From NCBI RefSeq assembly GCF_025751535.1, contig NZ_JAOWLC010000003.1, forward strand, positions 124,001 through 188,000: a DNA stretch of 64,000 nt, read 5' to 3'. This document shows positions 36,242-42,202 of the stretch, piece by piece. The position numbers and the translations under genes are program-made. This DNA comes from Lentibacter sp. XHP0401. GTDB taxonomy: Bacteria; Pseudomonadota; Alphaproteobacteria; Rhodobacterales; Rhodobacteraceae. The notes under the pieces are model-generated. The model saw nothing but the letters and a program-made list of their open reading frames with translations. It did not search any database and had not been told where the DNA came from. How positions within the stretch are numbered: the first letter of the stretch is position 1; each line of letters starts with the position of its first letter.

Positions 36242-36917
36242 GTTAGCACCTCTCTTTGACCCCACATCAGACCGCACTGCATTTGAACAAGCTTGGGTCT
36301 ATTTTTCAGAGGCCGCAATTGAGCTTGAACAAACATTGGGGGTTCCGATTGCTATGTGGAAAGATTTGACCATGGCACAATTCGGCATTCAGATTTCCTA
36401 TGGGATTGAGACCGTGATGCCAAATCCAAGAACACTATTTTATCGCGTCACAGATGATGCTGCAAATATTCTTGTGGGGCAGGCTTCTAAAAGTCCAGAC
36501 GCGTTTGATGCGGCAAAAATGATAGCATTTGCAAATGTTTGGAATGGCGCACCAATGCCTGCATCACTAAGGGCTTTTGCGGCGAGACTGCTAAATGGAG
36601 ATGAATCCAGGCCGAAACAGCAAGGTGGCGGAATTACAAATCTATTTCTACGATGGCAGATTTATTCTGCATGCCAAATGGCTCACGACTTGTTTGGTCT
36701 CGATATTACGCGACAAGACTATGATGAACCTAATAGTGCGGCGGATTTGATGTCGCAACTTGCCGATGAATTTGGACATCCCTATTCGTTCAACACCATC
36801 CGCGACTGGTTCAAACACAAAAATTACACCAAGTTTCGACGTCGTTGCGCTCTTGCCAGCGGGTTTATGACTGAAAAGTACCTGATCGATCTAGGGGTCA
36901 TTAAGCAACCTCGCTAG
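36234..36917 (+). CDS. Unknown protein overlapping the integrase gene
   Basis: No domain is recognised with confidence. The 227-residue protein has a helical N-terminus (TAFEQAWVYFSEAAIELEQTLG), a central basic stretch (SLRAFAARLLNGDESRPKQQGGG) and a C-terminal part that could be a helix-turn-helix (SFNTIRDWFKHKNYTKFRRR). The middle resembles, from memory, uncharacterised proteins linked to integrases in other alphaproteobacterial islands. The start is TTG, 8 bases inside the integrase end, with AAGG 9 bases upstream; the overlap implies coexpression with int, so a directionality or regulatory role is possible. It is noticeably AT-richer than its neighbours, a sign of foreign origin. Confidence 0.7.
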   Translation: MDKLAPLFDPTSDRTAFEQAWVYFSEAAIELEQTLGVPIAMWKDLTMAQFGIQISYGIETVMPNPRTLFYRVTDDAANILVGQASKSPDAFDAAKMIAFANVWNGAPMPASLRAFAARLLNGDESRPKQQGGGITNLFLRWQIYSACQMAHDLFGLDITRQDYDEPNSAADLMSQLADEFGHPYSFNTIRDWFKHKNYTKFRRRCALASGFMTEKYLIDLGVIKQPR

Positions 36918-36995
36918 AGGGGTATGTAAGAAGCCCTCTTTGGACCAAATTGAGGCTAGTTAGTACTTTGTAGTGCACCAACAAGGAGCGCTACC

Positions 36996-37190
36996 ATGCA
37001 ATATGATTACAATTCACCTAACTATCTTTCTTTTCGCGACCTTCAAGCCAAACTCGGCGGACGTGGCCGAACCACGATCTACCGTGACGTTGATCTGGGA
37101 CGCTTGCCCAAGCCCGTAAAAATCGGTTCTCGCCTTTATTGGAATGAAGCCGAAATCGACGCGACCCTACAAGCCCGTGCAAACGCATAA
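36996..37190 (+). CDS. AlpA-like regulator / excisionase (MerR-type helix-turn-helix)
   Basis: The 64-residue protein is a typical AlpA/Xis-type DNA-binding protein: FRDLQAKLGGRGRTTIYRDVDLGRLPKPVKIGSRLYWNEAEID contains the winged helix-turn-helix, with the PKPVKIG hinge and W of the wing. Such proteins act as excisionases or activate integrase genes in P4-like elements. AAGGAG lies 8 bases before the ATG. It follows a 78-base gap after the 227-aa gene and is followed at once by a strong hairpin. Confidence 0.85.
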   Translation: MQYDYNSPNYLSFRDLQAKLGGRGRTTIYRDVDLGRLPKPVKIGSRLYWNEAEIDATLQARANA

Positions 37191-37193
37191 CTT

Positions 37194-37229
37194 CACCCCC
37201 CGCCATGCAGGGTGCATGGGCGGTGGGTG
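37194..37229 (+). other. Strong GC-rich hairpin after the AlpA-like gene
   Basis: The segment CACCCCCCGCCATGCA pairs with TGCATGGGCGGTGGGTG across a 3-base GGG loop, giving about 15 pairs with a small bulge. It starts 4 bases after the AlpA-like stop codon. A TTTT stretch follows a few bases later (after GGAGCG), so it may be a terminator or attenuator; a structured untranslated leader or protein-binding site are alternatives. Confidence 0.55.
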
Positions 37230-37302
37230 GAGCGTTTTCCGTAGCAGGAATGTTCTCACTCTACGCCCAGCGCCTTGCGGCATCAACCGTAAGGACCACA
37301 AC

Positions 37303-37590
37303 ATGAAAAACAATCAATTCTACTCAGGCGAAACACAGGTTTTCTGGACCTGCAAGGCGCTCTTGGACGGGCGCACTATCTCTCATGTCACTGAAATCAG
37401 AGAGGTGCGCGGCTGGCGTCTCGGCGCGATTATCCACCGCTTGAAAGCCGACTATGCTTGGCCGATTCAGACATGCTATCGCTCACCCGACAACGTGGCC
37501 TTCTATAGCCTCAAGCCAGATGCAGACCGCGCTGCGCTGCGCCTTCCACCATCAGCTAAGGCGCTGGGCCAAGGGGAGGCCGCTCAATGA
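37303..37590 (+). CDS. Small winged-helix-like protein
   Basis: The 95-residue protein is best read from the ATG at 37303, with AAGGA 9 bases upstream. The frame stays open to 37144, but that region runs through the AlpA-like gene and the hairpin. GETQVFWTCKALLDGRTISHVTEIREVRGWRLGAIIHRL is the pattern of a short winged-helix domain seen in phage and island genes that decide DNA processing or regulation. The function is not known. Its stop overlaps the start of the next small ORF by 4 bases. Confidence 0.72.
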   Translation: MKNNQFYSGETQVFWTCKALLDGRTISHVTEIREVRGWRLGAIIHRLKADYAWPIQTCYRSPDNVAFYSLKPDADRAALRLPPSAKALGQGEAAQ

Positions 37591-37691
37591 CTTCCCTACG
37601 CATTACCCGCCTTCAACGCCGCTTTGGTATCTCTGAGGCGCAAGCCCGTCTCTATGTCGATCTGTTTTTCGGAGGTGTTCACGATGTTTGA
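37587..37691 (+). CDS. Small ORF, 34 aa, in overlapping gene chain
   Basis: This 34-residue frame is linked on both sides: its ATG overlaps the previous stop (ATGA), and its own end overlaps the next gene by 8 bases, which suggests it is translated as part of a chain. The peptide is basic and helical (TSLRITRLQRRFGISEAQARLYVDLFF), with a pattern like a small DNA-binding helix pair. The frame is short, so chance cannot be ruled out, but it fills the gap exactly. Confidence 0.55.
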   Translation: MTSLRITRLQRRFGISEAQARLYVDLFFGGVHDV

Positions 37692-37857
37692 AAGTTTCAA
37701 GCTAACACCGAAGGGCAAGGCATGGCACGTTAGGGGTCGCAAAGGCGCTGGCGCGGCCACAGAAGCGGCCTGGGTATCTTTAGGCGGTTGCCGTAGCCAA
37801 ATCGTCGCCGTGCGCGTCTATCTGGCGCTTGTCGCCAAGGGTGGGCGTAATGGCTAG
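37684..37857 (+). CDS. Small protein, 57 aa, unknown function
   Basis: The ATG at 37684 has GGAGG 8 bases upstream, the best ribosome site in this gene chain, and overlaps the previous ORF by 8 bases; the next gene overlaps its end by 8 bases too. The 57-residue basic protein (FKLTPKGKAWHVRGRKGAGAATEAAW) has no recognised domain. An upstream start at 37624 is possible but has no ribosome site and would contain the neighbouring small ORF in another frame. Confidence 0.65.
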   Translation: MFESFKLTPKGKAWHVRGRKGAGAATEAAWVSLGGCRSQIVAVRVYLALVAKGGRNG

Positions 37858-38308
37858 AAATGGAAAAAGATCAAAGGAGGGGCAATATGCCCCTCTACCT
37901 TATGCCATGCTCAAATCGAAAGCTTGGCGTTCACTGTCTGGCGCGGCGATCAAAGTTTGGCTGGAACTTCACACCCGATACAACGGCGGCAACAACGGCA
38001 AGCTGCATCTGTCTATGAATGAGGCGGCGCAAATTCTCAGCTTGGGCAAGGCAACGGTGCAGCGGGCATTTGTGGAGCTACAAGCCAAAGGCTTCATTGC
38101 GTTGGAGGCTGAGGGGAATTGGTATTCTCGCCGCGCCCATGATTGGCGGTTGACGGTTAAGCCGATGCAACGCCCCAAGGGTAAAGAAGTGCCAACGCAT
38201 GATTGGCGCAACTGGCGTGGAAAAACAAAACACGGTTCTAAGGCGGACCCGTCAGGCTCGGCGGTGGTTCCGTTTCAAAACCAGAGGCGCGACAATGGGT
38301 CCACCTGA
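37850..38308 (+). CDS. Winged-helix DNA-binding protein, unknown role
   Basis: The 152-residue protein from the ATG at 37850 starts MARNGKRSKEGQYAPLPYAML and has a winged-helix domain at about 20-95 (WRSLSGAAIKVWLELHTRY, LSMNEAAQILSLGKATVQRAF, ELQAKGFI), like a replication initiator or MarR/GntR-type fold. The C-terminus is basic and disordered. It may be the regulator or initiator of the element: with no primase or helicase gene present, it is the only candidate here for a replication protein. It is the last member of the four-gene overlapping chain. Confidence 0.75.
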   Translation: MARNGKRSKEGQYAPLPYAMLKSKAWRSLSGAAIKVWLELHTRYNGGNNGKLHLSMNEAAQILSLGKATVQRAFVELQAKGFIALEAEGNWYSRRAHDWRLTVKPMQRPKGKEVPTHDWRNWRGKTKHGSKADPSGSAVVPFQNQRRDNGST

Positions 38309-38390
38309 GAACCCGTCAGAGCATTTTTGGCACCCTGCTTGGGTTCTGGAACGGAACACTAATAGTAACCACTCATAGCGAGGCAACGGC

Positions 38391-38915
38391 ATGGCAGTAA
38401 CAACACCAAAGACAACAAAGCAGATTCGCGACTATCCCGAAATTGGCGATAGCAAAGATGGACAGCTAAACGTCACCTGCAAAGACGGGTTCTCGTTTGA
38501 AGAACTCATGGGCATGAAAACACAAGACGCGGCAAAAGGTGTTTTGACATCGGCCCTAAATGCGCTGGGCGAAAATGGCGCGTGCTATCGCACCTTGGCA
38601 GTTTCAATCTTTGCCGAACTGGAACCCCGCGATGCTATCGAGGCCATGCTTGTCGCACAGATGACAGCAACCCATGCCTTGATGACTTCAATGGCATCCC
38701 GGGCTATCGACGCAACAAACAGCCATTTAAGGGAAACACATGAACGCTCTATGACCCGCCTTAGTCGAACATATTTAGCGCAGATCGACGCGCTCAAGAA
38801 ATACCGCGCCAAGGCGCAGCAGGTGGTTAGAGTGGAGCGTGTAACTGTCCATGAAGGCGGGCAAGCGATTGTCGGTGATGTGACCCACGGGGGGAGGGCC
38901 GACATTGAAAACTGA
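38391..38915 (+). CDS. Conserved protein of unknown function, GGQAIVG-type
   Basis: The 174-residue protein has three blocks that I remember from a recurrent, uncharacterised alphaproteobacterial family: EPRDAIEAMLVAQMTATH at residues 78-95, a predicted helix ending in QIDALKKYRAKAQQ around 131-144, and VRVERVTVHEGGQAIVGDV at 146-164. Such proteins are often encoded beside a small Cys/His protein like that at 39414-39686, which is also present in this element. The helical middle and the C-terminal beta-like block suggest a DNA- or protein-binding role. The function is not known. It is mostly polar, with no signal peptide or membrane segment. Confidence 0.78.
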   Translation: MAVTTPKTTKQIRDYPEIGDSKDGQLNVTCKDGFSFEELMGMKTQDAAKGVLTSALNALGENGACYRTLAVSIFAELEPRDAIEAMLVAQMTATHALMTSMASRAIDATNSHLRETHERSMTRLSRTYLAQIDALKKYRAKAQQVVRVERVTVHEGGQAIVGDVTHGGRADIEN

Positions 38916-38916
38916 C

Positions 38917-38979
38917 GCTAACCCCATAAACCCTAAATTGGCCTCGTCTATAGACACTGGAACGCTCCCTATGGTTAGC
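38917..38979. promoter_or_regulatory. Nested inverted repeats upstream of the lipoprotein gene
   Basis: GCTAACCCCATA at 38917-38928 is matched by its near-complement TATGGTTAGC at 38970-38979 (2-base bulge), and between them lies the perfect palindrome GTCTATAGAC at 38946-38955. The region lies 30-92 bases before the lipoprotein ATG and directly after the previous gene's stop. Two nested dyads are what operators for dimeric repressors look like, but a terminator for the upstream gene is an alternative. Confidence 0.4.
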
Positions 38980-39008
38980 TACACGCTAATTGCGAAGGAT
39001 TTACTATT

Positions 39009-39359
39009 ATGAAAAAACTATTTGGAGTGCTGGTATTTGTTATGGTTTCGGGCTGTGCGTCTGAAATTTTAAAAAGCTATGTAGGAAAAGATGTAACCGA
39101 AGTTATGCTCGAACACGGGGCACCGAGTAACGTTTTTAAGCTTCCAGATGGACGCGTGGCGTTTCAGTGGAATAAGGATTCCTATTATACGACTCCTAGC
39201 AATACGGTCGTCTATGGCTCAGGCGCATACGCCACAGCGACAACCTATGGAGGCGGCATCCATAGCTACGAGTGTGTGTATACGATTTTTGCAAAACCCA
39301 ACGCACAAGATTCGTTTACCGTAGTCGATTTTAAAGAACCGTCATTGATGTGCGAATGA
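39009..39359 (+). CDS. Predicted lipoprotein, unknown function
   Basis: The 116-residue protein has a lipoprotein signal: a short positive start, a hydrophobic stretch and the lipobox VSGC with Cys16 as the lipid-modified residue. The mature part is rich in Tyr, Thr and Gly (YYTTPSNTVVYGSGAYATATTYGGG), and GKDVTEVMLEHGAPSNVFKLPDGRVAFQW resembles a small SmpA/OmlA-like (BamE-type) outer-membrane lipoprotein fold. It is AT-rich relative to the chromosome and stands between the two conserved element genes, so it looks like cargo (a moron gene). AAGGA is 9 bases before the ATG. A role in surface exclusion or host cell surface change is speculation. Confidence 0.78.
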   Translation: MKKLFGVLVFVMVSGCASEILKSYVGKDVTEVMLEHGAPSNVFKLPDGRVAFQWNKDSYYTTPSNTVVYGSGAYATATTYGGGIHSYECVYTIFAKPNAQDSFTVVDFKEPSLMCE

Positions 39360-39413
39360 GCCGTTGTCAGTTCTGTCAAATTCCTTTCCTGTCTTCATGC
39401 AGAGCACCAATTT

Positions 39414-39686
39414 GTGAATAGTGATATAGGCGTAGATCGTTGCAAGCGGCTTTGGAACGCCCCCAGATGCAGCGCCATAGCCAAATCTACCCGTGAACGC
39501 TGCAAATGCCCTTCTAAGAAAGGGTGGAACGTTTGCCGCTTGCACGGCGCTGGCGGTGGCGCGCCAAGTGGGGCAAGGCATCCAAATTATCGTCACGGTA
39601 AGCGAACCAAAGAAATGCGAGAGGTTCGACGTGTGGGTTCTTTGTTGCGCAGCTATGCAAACGCGGTGTTGCAAGAGCCGTCCTAG
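39414..39686 (+). CDS. Small Cys/His protein with HGG/HPNYRHG motifs, unknown function
   Basis: The 90-residue protein has Cys19, Cys30, Cys32, Cys41 and His44 (RCSAIAKSTRERCKCPSKKGWNVCRLHGAGG), arranged like a small zinc-binding domain, then GAPSGARHPNYRHG and a basic tail. This pattern, C-x-CxxP-xxxG-xxx-CRxHG...P-xG-xxxPNYRHG, is one I remember as a common uncharacterised family in alphaproteobacteria and their prophages, often encoded beside a GGQAIVG-type protein, as here. The start is GTG with no clear ribosome site, so the exact start is uncertain. It is the last gene before the right attachment site. Confidence 0.7.
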   Translation: MNSDIGVDRCKRLWNAPRCSAIAKSTRERCKCPSKKGWNVCRLHGAGGGAPSGARHPNYRHGKRTKEMREVRRVGSLLRSYANAVLQEPS

Positions 39687-39898
39687 AGGCAGGGGGGATG
39701 TATTGTTGAGCGTGTCAAATACTGGACCGCAGGGGATAGCAACTTTTTCACGATGTCAGTTTGAAGACGAAAAGACGGGGGCGGTAAAGAAGTTAAACGC
39801 ACTCGAATTGGGACCGATGGGGGTAAGCCCAATGCGCACATCCACGATTCAAACATTCTGAAAGGTGCTTGTTTGCCACTGTTGAGCGATAGTCAAAA

Positions 39899-39917
39899 GG
39901 TGGACTATAAGGTGGAC
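39899..39917 (+). promoter_or_regulatory. Paired GGTGGAC sites, right end (likely integrase arm sites)
   Basis: GGTGGAC at 39899-39905 and 39911-39917, 12 bp apart, in the same orientation as the pair at the left end. It lies 57 bases inside the right attachment repeat, in the 287-base noncoding gap between the Cys/His protein gene and the tRNA. I see no gene in that gap. Confidence 0.6.
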
Positions 39918-39973
39918 TGGTCAGATCGGAAAACCAATAATTCATTGATTTACAATGGTTTTTTGCAGTTTAG

Positions 39974-39989
39974 TGGTGCCCAGGAGAGG
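39974..39989 (+). repeat. Right attachment-site repeat (3' end of tRNA-Leu)
   Basis: TGGTGCCCAGGAGAGG, the right copy of the 16-bp direct repeat that bounds the element. It is the complement of the CCA end, acceptor stem and part of the T arm of the tRNA, so integration preserves the gene. Confidence 0.85.
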
Positions 39990-40059
39990 ACTCGAACCTC
40001 CACGTCCATACAGACACTAGCACCTGAAGCTAGCGCGTCTACCATTCCGCCACCTGGGC
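39974..40059 (-). tRNA. tRNA-Leu, anticodon CAG
   Basis: The 86-nt minus-strand gene has a perfect 7-bp acceptor stem (GCCCAGG/CCTGGGC) with encoded CCA, a D arm with GGAATGGTAGACGC, an anticodon stem CTAGC/GCTAG around TTCAGGT (anticodon CAG), a long variable arm as in class II tRNAs, and a T arm with GGTTCGAGTCC. It decodes CUG. Its 3' end is the integration target of the element to the left, and its sequence is intact. Confidence 0.95.
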
Positions 40060-40207
40060 AGGTGTCGATGCCTGCGCTTTAAGGGCGGGCAAAGGCGCTG
40101 TCAACGGGATTCAAAGAGTTTTGCTGGCAAAGTCTTCATATCACCTTGCCCAAAGCCGCCAGCGCGCGTAACAAAAGGCAAGTTTTATGCCAAACGGAGG
40201 CCTTACG

Positions 40208-41188
40208 ATGACAAAGCTAGTGACCATATTTGGCGGCTCGGGATTTGTCGGGCGTTATATTGCGCAACAGCTTGCTATGAAAGGCTGGCGTGTACGTGTC
40301 GCCGTGCGCCGCCCGAACGAGGCGCTTTTTGTGCGCCCTTACGGCGCGGTAGGTCAGGTTGAGCCAGTGTTTTGCAACATCCGCGACGATGCAAGCGTCG
40401 ATGCTGTAACGCGCGGTGCGGATGCTGTTGTAAACTGTGTTGGCACGTTTGATCGTAAGGGAAAGAACAACTTTGACGCGGTACAAGCCGAGGGCGCCGA
40501 GCGCGTCGCACGGATTGCGACAGCGCATGGGGTGAAGAGCTTGGTGCATATTTCCGCACTTGGCGTAGACCGCGACGAAAAGAGCGAATACGCCCGCACC
40601 AAACGCGCGGGCGAGGAGGGAATTCTTGCGCAATTCCCCAATGCAATGATCTTGCGACCTTCTGTTATATTCGGACCGGAAGACGGGTTTTTTAACCGCT
40701 TTGCCAGCATGTCCCGTATGGGACCGATCTTTCCACTGGTCAGCGGCAGCACTAAATTCCAGCCTGTCTATGTTGCAGATGTTGCGGCTGCGGCTGTTAT
40801 GGGTGTTGAAGGCAAGGCCGCTGGTATTTACGAACTGGGCGGACCCGAGGTGAAGAGCCTTCGCGGATGGATTGATGATATTCTAGCCGAGGTTCACCGC
40901 ACGAAGCCTGTGTTTAACGCACCGATGTTTATGGCCAAACTGATGGCATGGGGTTTTGACTTGATGCAAACCATGACCTTCGGCCTTGTCAAGAACGGGC
41001 TGATCACACGTGATCAGGTGAAGCAATTACAAACAGATAATGTAGTGCAAGACGACGCGAAAACGCTGGCGGATCTTGGTATTGTAGCAACCGCACCCGA
41101 GGCTGTTATTGACGGCTATCTGTGGCGCTATCGCCCTTCGGGGCAGTATGACGCAATTCGTGACTCGGCGAAAAACCTTAAGGTTTAG
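40208..41188 (+). CDS. NAD(P)-binding epimerase-like protein, NDUFA9 (complex I accessory) type
   Basis: The 326-residue protein is an atypical short-chain dehydrogenase: the Rossmann motif IFGGSGFVGRYIAQQL near residue 7, followed by VNCVGTFDRKGKNNF, SLVHISALGVD and LRPSVIFGPEDGFFNRFA. The pattern matches the NDUFA9/NAD-dependent epimerase family found as an accessory part of alphaproteobacterial complex I and mitochondria. The catalytic Tyr-x3-Lys pair is replaced by a variant (YARTKRAGEEG), so the pair is present but the protein may be structural. The ATG at 40208 has GGAGG 8 bases upstream; a frame start at 40187 is less likely. The 3' end overlaps uppP by 4 bases on the opposite strand. 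Confidence 0.9.
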   Translation: MTKLVTIFGGSGFVGRYIAQQLAMKGWRVRVAVRRPNEALFVRPYGAVGQVEPVFCNIRDDASVDAVTRGADAVVNCVGTFDRKGKNNFDAVQAEGAERVARIATAHGVKSLVHISALGVDRDEKSEYARTKRAGEEGILAQFPNAMILRPSVIFGPEDGFFNRFASMSRMGPIFPLVSGSTKFQPVYVADVAAAAVMGVEGKAAGIYELGGPEVKSLRGWIDDILAEVHRTKPVFNAPMFMAKLMAWGFDLMQTMTFGLVKNGLITRDQVKQLQTDNVVQDDAKTLADLGIVATAPEAVIDGYLWRYRPSGQYDAIRDSAKNLKV

Positions 41189-41991
41189 GTGCTATAGGCG
41201 ATAGCCAGCAGCACAACACCCAGCGCAACGCGATAAATCACGTAGGGTGTAAAACTGACGCTGCGCAAAAGGCGCATCATGATGCTGAGCGCGAACAGGG
41301 CCGCGACAAAGGACATGACCGCAGCGATGGCTCCGTCGCGGGCGACTTGGGCATCAGCCGTTGCGGCAACCTCTATTCCCAAAAACACTCCGCTGGCGAT
41401 GATTGTCGGGATCGACATGAGCATGGCGAGCTTGGCTGAGTCTTGACGGGAATAACCAAGCATACGGCCCGCTGTGATGCAGATGCCAGAACGCGATGTG
41501 CCGGGGATGAGTGCAACAGCTTGCCAGAGGCCCATTTTGATAGCGTCTTTCGTATTCCAGTCTGCATCGGTTTTCTCAACGCTGCCGCGCTGATCGGCCC
41601 AGTAGAGGAGCAGGCCAAAGAGCAGCATTGTCCAGCCGATCACTGTCATCGAGCGCATGGCATCGTTGAGGCCTGTGAGTTTGAGGATGAGGCCAAAGGC
41701 AATGGCGGGTATGGTTGCTATCATCAGAAGGAAAGCGAGCTTTGAGCCTGTCGTATCAATACGGCCTGTGAGCATGCGAGGGATGCCCGCGAGGCCCAGT
41801 GAAACATCACGCCAGAAGAACATGACCACGGCGAAAAGCGTGCCGATGTGGACAGCTACATCAATGGCCTGACCTTGGTCGGGAGCGCTGGAGAGTTGCG
41901 AAATCAGGATGAGGTGACCCGAGGAGGAGACGGGCAAAAACTCGGTGATGCCCTGCACCAGCGCAACGAGAATCAGTAGATAAAACGGCAT
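41185..41991 (-). CDS. uppP: Undecaprenyl-diphosphatase UppP (BacA)
   Basis: UppP removes a phosphate from undecaprenyl diphosphate, recycling the lipid carrier of peptidoglycan and polysaccharide synthesis. The 268-residue membrane protein has about eight helices and both family motifs: EFLPVSSSGHL near residue 17 and PGTSRSG near residue 162. Length is normal. It is convergent with the NDUFA9-like gene, with a 4-base overlap. It is functionally connected to polysaccharide production in the window but lies 12 kb from that cluster. Confidence 0.96.
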   Translation of the reverse strand: MPFYLLILVALVQGITEFLPVSSSGHLILISQLSSAPDQGQAIDVAVHIGTLFAVVMFFWRDVSLGLAGIPRMLTGRIDTTGSKLAFLLMIATIPAIAFGLILKLTGLNDAMRSMTVIGWTMLLFGLLLYWADQRGSVEKTDADWNTKDAIKMGLWQAVALIPGTSRSGICITAGRMLGYSRQDSAKLAMLMSIPTIIASGVFLGIEVAATADAQVARDGAIAAVMSFVAALFALSIMMRLLRSVSFTPYVIYRVALGVVLLAIAYST

Positions 41992-42202
41992 GTGCCCACC
42001 TGCTCTGCTTGGGTTTTAGGCAGCTATAAAGAGCTGTGAGAAAAAGGAAAGTCGCTTGATGGGTCCGAAGTGGTCCTAATATTCTGAAAATAACTTCATT
42101 TTCATCAGGCACCTCTCGTTTTTTCTAACAATAGGTCAGCATATATGACTTTCTTTTGTTTTTCCGGTGCTTTATGAGGCTTTGTAACGAGAAGAGGGAG
42201 AT

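Larger units (their letters stand above)
34895..39989 (+). mobile_element. Small integrated element in tRNA-Leu(CAG), about 5.1 kb
   Basis: The element is bounded by a 16-bp direct repeat (34895-34910 and 39974-39989) identical to the 3' end of the tRNA-Leu(CAG) gene, which remains complete at the right. Inside each end is a pair of GGTGGAC motifs 12 bp apart, likely arm sites for the integrase encoded at the left end. Contents in order: integrase, unknown 227-aa protein, AlpA-like regulator, four short overlapping genes, a 174-aa conserved protein, a lipoprotein, and a 90-aa Cys/His protein. No capsid, tail, large terminase, primase or transfer gene is visible. It resembles a phage satellite or a minimal integrative element; which one cannot be decided here. 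Confidence 0.85.

Noticed and set aside
38295-38378. 27-codon plus-strand frame after the winged-helix gene in the element
   Set aside because: No ribosome site, no conserved-looking pattern, and too short to distinguish from chance.
39493-39861. 122-codon frame overlapping the Cys/His protein gene
   Set aside because: It is in another frame over a gene with clear conserved motifs and has no ribosome site.
39873-40082. 69-codon frame running into the tRNA-Leu gene region
   Set aside because: It crosses the integrase arm sites, the attachment repeat and the antisense of the tRNA; not a plausible gene.
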